DNA of 42,252 bases from an uncultured bacterium (GCA_947176765.1 CAMWRX010000017.1:1-42252), one strand, 5' to 3'. Shown: positions 23,866-32,766, counted from the first letter of the stretch. The notes: generated from the letters alone by a model not told the origin. A program made the numbers and translations.

Positions 23866-23894
23866 TTTACATTTGCCCCCGGCTACGTTAAAAT
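23866..23894 (+). promoter_or_regulatory. Promoter of ireB
   Basis: TTTACA (23866-23871), 17-base spacer, TAAAAT (23889-23894), about 30 bases before the start codon. Confidence 0.75.
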
Positions 23895-23924
23895 AACGGT
23901 ATCGACTAGAAGGGGGTGCGCCCA

Positions 23925-24179
23925 TTGAACGACATGGACTACACGCGTAAATTTAACGTCAACCTGAATAGGGACGAGGAGATCAAGGCCATCCTGTCCA
24001 CCGTTTACAGTTCCCTCCGGGAGAAGGGCTATAACCCCATCAATCAGATTGTGGGCTATATCCTCAGCGAGGATCCGACCTATATCACCAACCACAACAA
24101 CGCCCGTACGCTCATCCGTCAGTTGGATCGGGATGAACTGCTGCAGGTGCTGCTGAAGAGCTATCTCAAAGAGAAGTAA
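23925..24179 (+). CDS. ireB: IreB family regulatory phosphoprotein (UPF0297)
   Basis: 84 residues; [10 protein letters not shown], then [36 protein letters not shown] and [14 protein letters not shown], the characteristic IreB pattern. In Enterococcus, IreB is a substrate of the PASTA kinase IreK and affects cephalosporin tolerance; the same role here is inferred. It usually neighbours ruvX/yqgF and alaS, but here it stands alone between terminators. TTG at 23925 is favoured (GGGGGTG 6 bases upstream); ATG at 23934 is the alternative and would shorten it by three residues. Confidence 0.93.
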   Translation: MNDMDYTRKFNVNLNRDEEIKAILSTVYSSLREKGYNPINQIVGYILSEDPTYITNHNNARTLIRQLDRDELLQVLLKSYLKEK

Positions 24180-24185
24180 GACAGA

Positions 24186-24213
24186 GCCGCCGGCCACGGG
24201 CCGGCGGCTTTTT
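24186..24213 (+). terminator. Terminator of ireB
   Basis: GCCGCCGGCC-ACG-GGCCGGCGGC followed by TTTTT; a 10-bp perfect stem. Confidence 0.95.
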
Positions 24214-24241
24214 AAGATTTGCTTAAGGAGCTGTATTCAAG

Positions 24242-25444
24242 ATGAAAAGAGCCGTTTCCCTGCTGCTGTCCGCGGCATTGCTGCTGGGGCTGCTGAGCGC
24301 CTGCCAGGAGCCTGCGCCGTCTGGATCGTCCTCTGCGCTGAAAACAGACTGGACTGCCGCAAACCTGTCTGAGATCGCGTTCCAGTTCTCCGGTTTTGAG
24401 GAGTCGAATGAGTTCGAGCACCTATACATCGACCATGATAGGGAGCGCTTGGCTGCCTATATCGAAAATGCCTATGGACTGGAGGACTGGGAGGACGCGG
24501 CGGTGAGCCGGGCCATCGGAGCCTCCGCCTTTGAGATCGCTGTGCTGCGTATGGCGGACAGCGATGCCGCTGTCCGGGCCGCCGCCGCGCTGATGAGCTA
24601 TACCTCTACCCGGCAGGGGGACTTTGCGGGCTACGCCCCCAACCAGGCGGATATGGCGGCTAACGGCAGCATTTTGCAGGAGGGGGCGTTCGTGGCGCTG
24701 TTCATCTGCCCGGACCCGGATGGGGCGTATGCTGCGGTGGAGGCGGCCCTCAATGGGCGGACGCCCGCGCCTGCCGCCAACACTGGGACGCCCGCCCCGG
24801 AGCCCACGGTGGAGACGGGCCCGACGCCTGGATCCAGGGTGGAATATGTTCAGCCAGGGGAGGACGATATGTCCCTCTATGACACCTCGGCCATCCGCAC
24901 TGCCTGGGAGAAGGGCGACCCGGCGGAGCTGTCCGAATACGACAGGGACATTTACGATCAGGCAAAAGAGGTGCTGGACAAGGTACTCGAAAACGGCATG
25001 AGCAACTATGAGAAGGAAGTGGCCGTCTACAGCTGGATGGTGCAGAATGTGAACTACGACTGGACCCACCAGGACGTGATGAAAAAGACTCCTCGGGAGT
25101 CCTTTACCCCGTACGGGGGCTTGGTGAACCACACGGCGGTGTGTCTGGGCTATGCCACCACCTTTCAGCTGCTGATGGATCTGGCCGGGGTAGAGTGTAT
25201 CACCGTGGTGGGCGCGGCCCACAGGAGCTCGTCGGATCACGGGTGGAACATGGTGCGGCTGGATGGGAATTGGTACTGCGTGGATGTGACCTGGGACGCC
25301 AATATGCGGGAGATGACCGGGTACGGGCGGCAGGAGAACTGGGGCTATTTCAACGTCACCAGTGACTGGATGGCTGATACCGACCACCAGTGGGATTACG
25401 CCAATATCCCCGAGGCGGTTACGGAGGGCAGCGGCCGGGGCTGA
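24242..25444 (+). CDS. Lipoprotein with a transglutaminase-like domain
   Basis: 400 residues. The lipoprotein signal MKRAVSLLLSAALLLGLLSAC puts the acylated Cys at position 21. A region of about 150 residues without a recognised domain and a Pro/Ala/Thr linker (TPAPAANTGTPAPEPTVE) lead to a transglutaminase/protease-like core: Cys301 in AVCLGYA, His333 in SDHGWNMV and Asp348 in CVDVTWD form the expected triad. Surface proteins of this class may act as cysteine proteases or cross-linking enzymes; the activity here is not known. The start lies just after the ireB terminator with TAAGGAG upstream. A 25-base hairpin follows the gene. Confidence 0.88.
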   Translation: MKRAVSLLLSAALLLGLLSACQEPAPSGSSSALKTDWTAANLSEIAFQFSGFEESNEFEHLYIDHDRERLAAYIENAYGLEDWEDAAVSRAIGASAFEIAVLRMADSDAAVRAAAALMSYTSTRQGDFAGYAPNQADMAANGSILQEGAFVALFICPDPDGAYAAVEAALNGRTPAPAANTGTPAPEPTVETGPTPGSRVEYVQPGEDDMSLYDTSAIRTAWEKGDPAELSEYDRDIYDQAKEVLDKVLENGMSNYEKEVAVYSWMVQNVNYDWTHQDVMKKTPRESFTPYGGLVNHTAVCLGYATTFQLLMDLAGVECITVVGAAHRSSSDHGWNMVRLDGNWYCVDVTWDANMREMTGYGRQENWGYFNVTSDWMADTDHQWDYANIPEAVTEGSGRG

Positions 25445-25464
25445 CGCGCGCAGAAAATGGAACC

Positions 25465-25490
25465 AGGCGCTCCGCTTTTGCGGAGCGCCT
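25465..25490. terminator. Hairpin after the transglutaminase-like lipoprotein gene
   Basis: AGGCGCTCCGC-TTTT-GCGGAGCGCCT, an 11-bp perfect stem; the sequence after it (GAAAATTG) lacks a T-tract, so termination strength is uncertain. Confidence 0.55.
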
Positions 25491-25522
25491 GAAAATTGTC
25501 GGAGCAAAATGGAGATTTCCCC

Positions 25523-25550
25523 TTTACAAATCTGTTTTTTCTGGTATAAT
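25523..25550 (+). promoter_or_regulatory. Promoter of tRNA-Ala(CGC)
   Basis: TTTACA (25523-25528), 16-base spacer, TATAAT (25545-25550), about 20 bases before the tRNA. Confidence 0.8.
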
Positions 25551-25569
25551 AAACCCGTTGTGAATTTAT

Positions 25570-25645
25570 GGGCCCGTAGCTCAGTTGGGAGAGCGCTGCG
25601 TTCGCAACGCAGAGGTCGAGGGTTCGAATCCCTTCGGGTCCACCA
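25570..25645 (+). tRNA. tRNA-Ala (anticodon CGC)
   Basis: A 76-base cloverleaf including an encoded CCA. The acceptor GGGCCCG pairs with CGGGTCC and has the G3-U70 pair that marks alanine tRNAs. D-arm GCTC/GAGC; anticodon arm CTGCG-TTCGCAA-CGCAG with anticodon CGC; T-arm GAGGG-TTCGAAT-CCCTT. Confidence 0.96.
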
Positions 25646-25648
25646 ATG

Positions 25649-25691
25649 AAGTCGGCAAATTTCGATCAGAAATTTGCCGACTTCCCTCTTT
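25649..25691 (+). terminator. Terminator of tRNA-Ala(CGC)
   Basis: AAGTCGGCAAATTTC / GAAATTTGCCGACTT, a 15-bp perfect stem with GATCA loop followed by CCCTCTTT. Confidence 0.8.
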
Positions 25692-25811
25692 GCGGATTGT
25701 TCGCGCGGTATATTTTTTGATTAACACAAGATATGCCGCCGTAAGGGATATAAAGCTTGCGGCGGCTTTTTTGGGGCGCTTCGCGTCCCGGTGCGGAAGA
25801 GGGGATCTGAC

Positions 25812-27149
25812 GTGAAAAACAAGCCGCTGAAACTATCCCCCAATCGGAGCATCGCCCTGGGATTTTTGGCCATCATCCTGGCGGGGGCGCTGCTGCTGAT
25901 GCTGCCCGCCGCCAACCGGACGGGGCAGAGCCTGTCCTTTCTGGACAGCCTGTTCACCGCCACCTCCGCCACCTGCGTCACGGGCCTGGTGGCGGCGGAT
26001 ACCTGGACGCAGTTCAATCTGCTGGGGCAGATCATCCTGCTGGTTCTCATCCAGGTGGGCGGGTTGGGCTATATGACCATGGTGCTCATGGCCTCTGTGC
26101 TGCTGAAGCGGAAGATCGGCCTCAAGCAGCGCTCGCTGATGGTGGAGAGCGTCAGCGCCCAGCGGCTGAGCGACGCGCTCGCCCTGCTGCGCTATATCCT
26201 GGCGGGCACCGCTGCCATCGAGGGCATCGGAGCGGTGCTGCTGGCCTTCCGGTTCATCCCGGAGCTGGGCTTTGCCCGGGGGCTCTGGTACTCTGTGTTC
26301 CACAGCGTGTCCGCCTTCTGCAACGCCGGCTTCGACCTGATGGGCTTCCGGGAACCCTACAGCTCCCTCACCCACTATGTGTTCGACCCGCTGGTGAACG
26401 TGACGGTGTGCGCCCTGGTGCTGCTGGGCGGGCTGGGCTTTTTGGTGTGGCGGGACGTATGGGAGAAAGGGATCCACTTCCGGCGCTACTCCCTCCACAC
26501 CAAGATCATGCTCACCGCCAGCGCCGTTCTGGTCCTGGGCGGCACGGTCCTGTTCTGGTTTGCCGAGCGGGACAACCTGCTGGCGGGGATGTCCCCGAGG
26601 GAGCAGGCGCTGGTCTCCCTGTTCCAGGCCGTCTCTCCCAGGACGGCGGGGTTCAATACCGTTGATTTGGCCCGGCTCACCAGCGGGGGCGGCCTGCTCA
26701 CCATCATGCTGATGTTCATCGGCGCGGGCCCCGGCTCCACCGGCGGCGGCGTGAAGATCACCACCGTGGCGGTGTGCCTGTTGACCCTGGCCAGCTATGT
26801 CCGGGGCAGGCGGGAGGTGGGGGCATTCAACCGCCGGCTGGACGAGGAGCAGATCCACCGCTCGGCGGCGGGGGTGACGCTGTATATGACCTTTATCGGG
26901 TTGGGCGGCTTCCTTATGCTGGCCACCCAGCCCTTCCCCCTCCAGGACGCGCTGCTTGAGCTGTTCTCCGCCATGAGCACCGTGGGGCTGAGTACCGGCA
27001 TCACCCGGGCCCTGTCCCCCTTCAACCGGGGGCTGCTCATCGTCATGATGTATTGCGGGCGCATCGGCAGCCTGTCCATGATGATGGCGCTGGCGGAGCG
27101 CGGGGCTCCCCGGGTGAAGGATCCGGTGGAACATATCACCATCGGGTAA
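25812..27149 (+). CDS. ktrB: KtrB/TrkH-type potassium uptake membrane subunit
   Basis: 445 residues, a polytopic membrane protein with the four pore-loop repeats of the Trk/Ktr family: TATSATCVTGLVA, SVSAFCNAGFDLM, VSPRTAGFNTVD and AMSTVGLSTGI, each with the filter glycine. It forms the ion path and is gated by KtrA-type RCK proteins. GTG at 25812 follows GAGGGGAT; a GTG at 25791 is possible but gives a non-conserved extension. ktrA starts 21 bases downstream. A second, separately encoded TrkA-TrkH pair is at 34387-37193. Confidence 0.93.
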   Translation: MKNKPLKLSPNRSIALGFLAIILAGALLLMLPAANRTGQSLSFLDSLFTATSATCVTGLVAADTWTQFNLLGQIILLVLIQVGGLGYMTMVLMASVLLKRKIGLKQRSLMVESVSAQRLSDALALLRYILAGTAAIEGIGAVLLAFRFIPELGFARGLWYSVFHSVSAFCNAGFDLMGFREPYSSLTHYVFDPLVNVTVCALVLLGGLGFLVWRDVWEKGIHFRRYSLHTKIMLTASAVLVLGGTVLFWFAERDNLLAGMSPREQALVSLFQAVSPRTAGFNTVDLARLTSGGGLLTIMLMFIGAGPGSTGGGVKITTVAVCLLTLASYVRGRREVGAFNRRLDEEQIHRSAAGVTLYMTFIGLGGFLMLATQPFPLQDALLELFSAMSTVGLSTGITRALSPFNRGLLIVMMYCGRIGSLSMMMALAERGAPRVKDPVEHITIG

Positions 27150-27170
27150 GGAAGAAAGGAGTACGACAAT

Positions 27171-27815
27171 ATGGCGGCGACATTCCTGGTCATCGGCCTG
27201 GGCCGGTTCGGCAGCCACCTGGCCCTAAAACTTATGGACTCAGGCAGCGAGGTCATGGTCATTGACAGCGACGAGGAGGCGGTCAATCACATCGCCCCCC
27301 ACGTCACCCAGGCCAAGATCGGCGACTGCATGGACGAGGAGGTGCTGCGCTCCCTGGACGTGGCCAGCTTCGACTTCTGCTTCGTGTGCATCAGCGACAA
27401 TTTCCAGTCCTCCCTGGAGATCACCTCCCTGCTCAAGGAGCTGGGGGCCCCCATGGTCATCTCCAAAGCGGACAAGGATCTCCACGCCCGGCTGCTGCTG
27501 AAAATCGGCGCGGACGAGGTGGTGTTCCCCGAGCGGGACATGGCCCAGCGCACCGCCATGCGCTTCAGCGTCAACGGGGCGCTGGAGTACATTGAGCTGG
27601 CCCCCGGCTACGCCATTTTTGAGCTGGACGTGCCCGACCACTGGGAGGGCCAGACCATCATCGACCTGGATATCCGCAGGCGGTGGAACGTGAACGTCAT
27701 CGGCCGCAAGGAGGACGGGGCCATCCTGCCCATCGACGTCGACTTCCGTTTCAAAGCGGACACCCACATCCTGGTGGCGGGGCGGCCCGACGACGTGGCC
27801 AAGATGGTAAAATGA
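27171..27815 (+). CDS. ktrA: KtrA/TrkA-type RCK gating subunit
   Basis: 214 residues: an RCK_N Rossmann domain (FLVIGLGRFGSHLALKL, with acidic VIDSD closing the second strand for NAD/ATP-type ligands) followed by RCK_C (LAPGYAIFELDVPDHWEGQTI to HILVAGRPDDVAKM). It is the cytoplasmic ring subunit controlling KtrB. AAAGGAG precedes the ATG by about 10 bases. It is the second gene of the ktrB-ktrA unit. Confidence 0.93.
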   Translation: MAATFLVIGLGRFGSHLALKLMDSGSEVMVIDSDEEAVNHIAPHVTQAKIGDCMDEEVLRSLDVASFDFCFVCISDNFQSSLEITSLLKELGAPMVISKADKDLHARLLLKIGADEVVFPERDMAQRTAMRFSVNGALEYIELAPGYAIFELDVPDHWEGQTIIDLDIRRRWNVNVIGRKEDGAILPIDVDFRFKADTHILVAGRPDDVAKMVK

Positions 27816-27824
27816 CAATAGCCC

Positions 27825-27852
27825 TTGCAAAACCCGCAAAAAATGGTATACT
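27825..27852 (+). promoter_or_regulatory. Promoter of asnS
   Basis: TTGCAA (27825-27830), 16-base spacer, TATACT (27847-27852). The roughly 60-base leader has a hairpin TTTCCGCC / GGCGGAAA (27869-27889); it is too short for a T-box. Confidence 0.65.
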
Positions 27853-27920
27853 ATTGGAATCATCTTGTTTCCGCCTCGCAGGGGCGGAAATCATCAAAAT
27901 CAGAAATTGAGGGAACGCAT

Positions 27921-29315
27921 ATGGAACGCATTACCATCGCCTCTGTTTTCGCCGACAGCGAGCGGCTGGGCGGCCAGACCGTCACCGTCATGGGCTGGGC
28001 CCGCACCATCCGGGACATGAAAACCTTCGGCTTCATCGAGCTGAACGACGGCTCCTGCTTCAAAAATCTCCAGATCGTCATGGACGCTAATGCGCTGGAC
28101 AACTATAAGGACATCGCCGGACAGAACGTGGGCGCGGCCCTCATCGTCACCGGCACCGTGGTGCTCACTCCGGAGGCCAAGCAGCCCCTGGAGATCAAGG
28201 CCGCCTCCATCGCGGTGGAGGGCGTGTCCTCCCCGGACTACCCCCTGCAAAAGAAGCGCCACAGCGTGGAGTATCTGCGCACCATCCAGCACCTGCGGCC
28301 CCGCACCAACCTGTTCTCCGCCGCCTTCCGGGTGCGCTCCGTGGCCGCCCACGCCATCCACTGCTTCTTCCAGGACCGGGGCTTTGTCTATATCCATACC
28401 CCCATCATCACCGCCAGCGACTGCGAGGGCGCGGGGGAGATGTTCCAGGTGACCACCCTGGACATGGAAAACCCGCCCCGCCTGGAGGACGGGTCTGTGG
28501 ACTGGTCCAAGGACTTCTTCGGCAAGCGGGCCAACCTCACCGTGTCCGGCCAGCTCAACGCGGAGAACTTCGCCATGGCCTTTGGCAGCGTATACACCTT
28601 TGGCCCCACTTTCCGGGCGGAGAACTCCAACACCCAGCGCCACGCCGCCGAGTTCTGGATGATCGAGCCGGAGATGGCCTTTGCCGACCTGGCCGACGAC
28701 ATGGACGTGGCCGAGGCCATGATCAAGTATATCATCAACTACGTCATGGAAAAGTGCCCCGACGAGATGGCCTTCTTCAACTCCTTCGTGGACAAGGGGC
28801 TGGTGGAGCGTCTCCGCCACGTGGCCTCCTCCGATTTTGGCCGGGTGAGCTACACCGACGCCATTGAGATTTTGAAGAAGAACAACGACAAGTTCGACTA
28901 CAAGGTGGAGTGGGGCTGCGACCTCCAGACGGAGCACGAGCGCTATCTCACCGAGCAGGTGTTCAAAAAGCCGGTGTTTGTCACCGACTACCCCCGCGAC
29001 ATCAAGGCGTTCTATATGCGCCTGAACGACGACGGCAAAACGGTGGCCGCCGCCGACTGCCTGGTGCCCGGCATCGGTGAGATCATCGGCGGCTCCCAGC
29101 GCGAGGAGCGCATCGACGTGCTGGAGAAGCGCATGGGCGAGCTGGGCCTGAACCCCGAGGATTACTGGTGGTATCTGGATCTGCGGCGCTACGGCTCCTG
29201 CCGACACGCCGGGTTCGGCCTGGGCTTTGAGCGCATGGTCATGTACCTCACCGGCGTGTCCAACATCCGGGACGTGGAGCTGCATCCCCGCACCGTGGGC
29301 AACGCGGAGTTTTGA
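27921..29315 (+). CDS. asnS: Asparagine--tRNA ligase
   Basis: 464 residues, the usual length. The N-terminal OB-fold ([21 protein letters not shown]) binds the anticodon; the class II core has motif 2 ([20 protein letters not shown], about residue 230) and motif 3 ([15 protein letters not shown], about 431). The [14 protein letters not shown] signature distinguishes AsnRS from AspRS. ATG at 27921 is preceded by GAGGGA; an open frame upstream to 27825 crosses the promoter and is rejected. Confidence 0.96.
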   Translation: MERITIASVFADSERLGGQTVTVMGWARTIRDMKTFGFIELNDGSCFKNLQIVMDANALDNYKDIAGQNVGAALIVTGTVVLTPEAKQPLEIKAASIAVEGVSSPDYPLQKKRHSVEYLRTIQHLRPRTNLFSAAFRVRSVAAHAIHCFFQDRGFVYIHTPIITASDCEGAGEMFQVTTLDMENPPRLEDGSVDWSKDFFGKRANLTVSGQLNAENFAMAFGSVYTFGPTFRAENSNTQRHAAEFWMIEPEMAFADLADDMDVAEAMIKYIINYVMEKCPDEMAFFNSFVDKGLVERLRHVASSDFGRVSYTDAIEILKKNNDKFDYKVEWGCDLQTEHERYLTEQVFKKPVFVTDYPRDIKAFYMRLNDDGKTVAAADCLVPGIGEIIGGSQREERIDVLEKRMGELGLNPEDYWWYLDLRRYGSCRHAGFGLGFERMVMYLTGVSNIRDVELHPRTVGNAEF

Positions 29316-29316
29316 C

Positions 29317-29354
29317 AAAAGGGGCCCCCAGCCGTCAGGCTGGGGGCCCCTTGT
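29317..29354. terminator. Bidirectional terminator between asnS and the minus-strand sigma/membrane-protein unit
   Basis: GGGGCCCCCAGCC-GTCA-GGCTGGGGGCCCC, a 13-bp stem with AAAA on the left and TTGTCT on the right. Confidence 0.85.
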
Positions 29355-29364
29355 CTATGCCCTA

Positions 29365-30261
29365 TCATGGTTCCCACAGACGGCACACCCGCCAGAAGGG
29401 GTGCCAGGCGGAGTGGCCATTCTCCTGCCGATAGCGGGGCTCATAGACATACAATACGCTGTCATCGCCGGGGACGGCGTACACCTTCCGTCCCTCCAGC
29501 GGCTTAGCATAGTCGTCCGACCGACGGTTGGTCTCCAGATCCCCTGCCGGGATGGAATTGTCTCCCACATAATGGAGGTGCCCAATGGGCTCACACCCCT
29601 CAGGCAGCACTTCCAATACCGGCGAGTCGCTGTAGTAATAGCTGAAGTGATACGCCCGCCCGTGCCAGCTTACCAGCTCGTTGTTTCCCAGCGCGTCCGA
29701 CACAAAGCGGACATAGGAGCCCTCCTCGGCAAACCAGTCCGTGTGCAGGAGAACGTACACCACGGCGGGATATTCCTTGCTGACAAATACCGTGCCGCTG
29801 GCCTCGAACCCGGCCTGGAGCTGTAAATCCTCCGTGGGTTCCTCTACGGTCACGCCGCTGATTTCCCCGTACTCACGGAAGCCCTCCGACAGATAGGTGG
29901 TGCCGCCGCCCATGGAGCTGTAGGAGCCGCTGCCATCCAGGAACGGCTCCACGGACATCCCGGTCCATTCATACAAGGTGTCCCCCACCCGCAGCACAGG
30001 AGTAATCCCCCCGGGCAGCGTATCGCACGCAGCCGGCGGCAGGTCAGGGTCAGGCGGAAGTGGCCCGTCAAACTGCCCCATCCAGTGCCACACCCCCGCG
30101 CCCGCCAGGGCGATGAGGCACAGGCAGGCCGCCAGTGCCCCCCACCGCCGCCAGGCAGGGGCTTTTGCGTTCGCCGGGGGCATTTTCGCGTCATCCACAA
30201 GGTCGTCCCCAATATCGGAAATGGCGCAGAACAGCCGCACCGCCTTTTCTTCGTTTTTCAC
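29365..30261 (-). CDS. Membrane protein coupled to an ECF sigma factor (possible anti-sigma factor)
   Basis: 298 residues: a cytoplasmic N-terminal segment of about 38 residues, one transmembrane helix (WGALAACLCLIALAGAGVWHW) and an exported domain rich in Tyr, Gly and acidic residues. GTG at 30261 overlaps the sigma-factor stop as GTGA, so translation is probably coupled; the open frame further upstream is a shadow of the sigma gene. The topology and position fit an ECF anti-sigma factor, but the HxxxCxxC zinc anti-sigma motif is absent, so this role is inferred from context only. The exported domain has no recognised fold. Confidence 0.75.
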   Translation of the reverse strand: MKNEEKAVRLFCAISDIGDDLVDDAKMPPANAKAPAWRRWGALAACLCLIALAGAGVWHWMGQFDGPLPPDPDLPPAACDTLPGGITPVLRVGDTLYEWTGMSVEPFLDGSGSYSSMGGGTTYLSEGFREYGEISGVTVEEPTEDLQLQAGFEASGTVFVSKEYPAVVYVLLHTDWFAEEGSYVRFVSDALGNNELVSWHGRAYHFSYYYSDSPVLEVLPEGCEPIGHLHYVGDNSIPAGDLETNRRSDDYAKPLEGRKVYAVPGDDSVLYVYEPRYRQENGHSAWHPFWRVCRLWEP

Positions 30262-30815
30262 AGAGTAAAGCCCCCCTTTTCCAATGCGTTTTTCAGGCTT
30301 TGGCGCAGGCGGAACATCTTCTGCGCCAGCCGGTTGGGGGAGACGCCCCGCTCCGCCGCCAGCTCCCGCAGTTCCACGCCGTACCAGTACCGCCGCAGGA
30401 ACAGCACGCGGTCTGCCTGGGGCAGGGAGCGCAGCCAGCCGTCGATGGCGGCAGACAGCTCCTGACCCTCGATCTCCCGCTCCACGTTCCCCGGCGCGGG
30501 GACGCAGTCCTCCAGCTCGTTCAAAAGCGCGGTCATGCCGGCGTACCGCTTGCCGGCACGGTTTTTGCTCCACAGGTTCAGCGCCAGGTTGCGGGTCACC
30601 CGGCCCAGCCAAGCCCCCAGCCTGTCGGGGCGCTGGGGCGGGATGGCGTTCCACGCCTGGTGGAGGGCGTCGTTGACGCACTCCTCCGCGTCCTCGTCTA
30701 CGCCCAGGATGTTCCTGGCCACGCCCCGGCACAGCGCGCCGTATTTTCGCTCCGTCTCTCCGATGGCCGACTCATCCCGCCGCCAGTACAGCTCCACGAT
30801 TTGGCTGTCCTCCAT
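30258..30815 (-). CDS. ECF-type RNA polymerase sigma factor
   Basis: 185 residues. Region 2 includes RKYGALCRGVARNILGVDEDAEECVNDALHQAWNAI and LGRVTRNLALNLWSKNRA; region 4 is SLPQADRVLFLRRYWYGVELRELAAERGVSPNRLAQKMFRLRQSL, a standard helix-turn-helix for the -35 element. ATG at 30815 follows AAAGGGGGG. Its own promoter looks like a housekeeping sigma-A promoter, not an ECF autoregulated one. The downstream membrane protein gene overlaps it by 4 bases. Confidence 0.92.
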   Translation of the reverse strand: MEDSQIVELYWRRDESAIGETERKYGALCRGVARNILGVDEDAEECVNDALHQAWNAIPPQRPDRLGAWLGRVTRNLALNLWSKNRAGKRYAGMTALLNELEDCVPAPGNVEREIEGQELSAAIDGWLRSLPQADRVLFLRRYWYGVELRELAAERGVSPNRLAQKMFRLRQSLKNALEKGGFTL

Positions 30816-30895
30816 CCCCGTTCCCCCCTTTGTTTTTGTCTATGAAGGCCCTCATGAAATAAGACAGGATTTCAGGCCCGATATTACGCTTTCTC

Positions 30896-30924
30896 AGAAT
30901 AAAATGATGCGGCGGCCCTGTCAA
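30896..30924 (-). promoter_or_regulatory. Promoter of the ECF sigma factor operon
   Basis: Minus strand TTGACA (30919-30924), 17-base spacer, TATTCT (30896-30901); predicted start about 30889. Confidence 0.75.
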
Positions 30925-30954
30925 GCGGGCGATAGAAAGACCTCTTTGGGGCGC

Positions 30955-30986
30955 AAAGAAAGCGCGGCCTCCCGGCCGCGCTTTTT
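30955..30986 (-). terminator. Terminator of the RpiR-family gene
   Basis: AAAGCGCGGCC-TCCC-GGCCGCGCTTT, an 11-bp stem with AAAGAA on the left and TTTTT on the right; it follows the minus-strand regulator gene and can act in both directions. Confidence 0.8.
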
Positions 30987-31023
30987 GATCTCGTTTTGCC
31001 CCGGAGCGATTCGGGCGGACAAT

Positions 31024-31869
31024 TCAAGCCAACCCCAGCTTGGATACCGCGCCGGCCCTTGGCAGCGGTTCCAAAGCTTGTACGCTGTTGGCATAGGCGG
31101 TGAACAGGATGTCGATGACGTTGAGCTGGGAGATGTGGGCGGCCATGGCCCCGCTGTGGGCGGCGGACGCGCTGTCAGGAGTATACAGCCGGTAGTCAGA
31201 CAGCTCCGCCACCTGGGAATCCGCCCGCCGGGTGATGGCGATGATGGGCGCCCCGTTCTCCCGGAGGGCCTTGACGCACTCCACCACCTCCGCCGTCTCC
31301 CCGGAGTAGGACAGCACGATGGCCAAATCGTCCTGGGAGGCGTTTTTGGCCTGGAGCAGCTGGGTGTGCCAGTCGTCGTTTACCACACAGGGCTTGTTCA
31401 GCTGGAGAAACCTCAGGTTCAGATCCCGGGCGGCGCACAGCGACGCCCCCAGCCCAAAGAGGAGCACTGTACGCGCGTCCCGCAGCAGATCCACACAGGA
31501 CTGGAGCGTGCCGGTGTCGATCATGTTTTTGGTGTTCTCCAGGGACATGATGTTCTGGTATGTAATCTTGTCCACGATCTCATCCAGGCTGTCGGAAGGG
31601 GTGATCTCTCCGCGATCCTGCCGCTGATCCAGGCGGCGCACCGCCACCTCGCAGGTCACTGCCTGGCGGAATTCCTTATAGCCTTTGAATCCGATGCGCT
31701 GGCACATCCGGATGACGGTGGACGGGGAGGTAAAGGTTTTTTCCGCCAATTGGTGGATGCTCAGCCCCATGGCCTCCCCCTGATGGCCCAGCAGATAGTC
31801 CGCGACAGCCCGTTCCGTGACGCTCATGGAGTCCCGGGTCTCTCTCAGCCTTGGCAGCGCACTTCTCAT
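31024..31869 (-). CDS. MurR/RpiR family transcriptional regulator
   Basis: 281 residues: an N-terminal HTH_6 domain (VTERAVADYLLGHQGEAMGLSIHQLAEKTFTSPSTVIRMCQRIGFKGYKEFRQ) and a C-terminal SIS sugar-phosphate-binding domain (TVLLFGLGASLCAARDLNLRFL, IVLSYSGETAEVVECVKAL). Such proteins sense phosphosugars and control sugar uptake or catabolism; no target gene is adjacent, so the effector is unknown. ATG at 31869 follows AGAGGAG; the frame stays open to 32064 but that part has no ribosome binding site and is not like the family. A terminator follows. Confidence 0.9.
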   Translation of the reverse strand: MRSALPRLRETRDSMSVTERAVADYLLGHQGEAMGLSIHQLAEKTFTSPSTVIRMCQRIGFKGYKEFRQAVTCEVAVRRLDQRQDRGEITPSDSLDEIVDKITYQNIMSLENTKNMIDTGTLQSCVDLLRDARTVLLFGLGASLCAARDLNLRFLQLNKPCVVNDDWHTQLLQAKNASQDDLAIVLSYSGETAEVVECVKALRENGAPIIAITRRADSQVAELSDYRLYTPDSASAAHSGAMAAHISQLNVIDILFTAYANSVQALEPLPRAGAVSKLGLA

Positions 31870-32099
31870 GCTCTCTCTCCTCTCAGCCCCGCGTCCGAAC
31901 CATCTGGGCGCGCACCGGTTTGCCGCAGATCCGCAGACCGGGATGGCGTCCCCATCCGCTCTGACAGCCGTCCCTGAAAAAGCAAACGTCCCCGCCGCCG
32001 TGCTCTCCGGCCTGGGCAGCGCTCCGCCGCCATATCGGGTCGTACACGTGGCTTGGACGTTCATTACAATAAGGAAAAGCTTTTTTCTCCTCTACTCTG

Positions 32100-32128
32100 A
32101 GTATACTCCCAAATATTTCTTGTGTCAA
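32100..32128 (-). promoter_or_regulatory. Promoter of the RpiR-family gene
   Basis: Minus strand TTGACA (32123-32128), 17-base spacer, TATACT (32100-32105). The predicted leader is about 220 bases (31870-32092), in which I see no clear riboswitch. I see no clear terminator for the ArsR unit in 32129-32208. Confidence 0.85.
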
Positions 32129-32208
32129 GATAATTTCCAAAAATTTCTTTTCCTAAATTTCCTTTGCTGATTCCACTTCATTCGGCAAAATTCCGCTGTT
32201 ATCTGCTG

Positions 32209-32766
32209 TCAGTCGTTTTTCATCCGCCAATACTCCATACCATTTCTGCCTAAAAGCCGCTCGCTGATCAGGTCACGGCGAATGGTACAGAAATCATCAT
32301 GGAAATCGGCAATCACAATGTTTACCTCCCGTTCGGAGTATATCCTGTCAAAGTCAAACGCTTCGGCGATCACTTCCAGAACAATGCGCTCCTTTTTGCG
32401 CTGAACGGGAATAGATTTCAATTTCCCATATTCAAAAAAGGTGTCTATCACTCTTTGCCGGTAGTCCGCATCCCGCTGCGCCTGCTTTTGCGCCTCGTCC
32501 GATTCCTGCTGCAAAATTTCCAATATACTGGTCCGGAACATCTCTTTGTTCAGGGAATACATCATGTAGTACTGATTTTTGTATGCGGTCACAGCGCCGG
32601 CCTCCGACAGCTTTTTCAGATGAAAGGAAATGGTGGGCGCGGTAAGGCCCAAACGCTCCGCCAATCTCTCAACATACATATCCTCAACCGCGAGGGATTT
32701 CAAAATTTGCAGCCGTGACTTATCTGCCAGACACTTGAACAGGCTGATCGCCTCTGCTTCGGTCAT
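32209..32766 (-). CDS. ArsR-type regulator with DUF2087 domain
   Basis: 185 residues. The winged-helix domain (residues 1-80: LFKCLADKSRLQILKSLAVEDMYVERLAERLGLTAPTISFHLKKL) is of the ArsR type; the C-terminal half (RIVLEVIAEAFDFDRIYSEREVNIVIADFHDDFCTIRRDLI) is DUF2087. No CxC metal site is visible, so it is probably not a metal sensor of the classical kind. ATG at 32766 overlaps the preceding stop as ATGA and has GGGAGGG upstream. It is the third gene of a unit with an M29 aminopeptidase and may control the promoter at 34162-34190. Confidence 0.9.
   Translation of the reverse strand: MTEAEAISLFKCLADKSRLQILKSLAVEDMYVERLAERLGLTAPTISFHLKKLSEAGAVTAYKNQYYMMYSLNKEMFRTSILEILQQESDEAQKQAQRDADYRQRVIDTFFEYGKLKSIPVQRKKERIVLEVIAEAFDFDRIYSEREVNIVIADFHDDFCTIRRDLISERLLGRNGMEYWRMKND

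Noticed and set aside
27853-27920. T-box riboswitch in front of asnS
   Set aside because: The leader is only about 60 bases with one small hairpin; a T-box needs well over 150 bases and its conserved motif.
29365-30732. Single 455-residue protein reading through the sigma factor region
   Set aside because: The N-terminal 157 residues are an Arg/Pro-rich shadow of the sigma factor in another frame; the real start is GTG at 30261.
31870-32064. N-terminal extension of the RpiR-type regulator
   Set aside because: No ribosome binding site at 32064 and the extension is not family-like; it lies in the predicted 5' leader.
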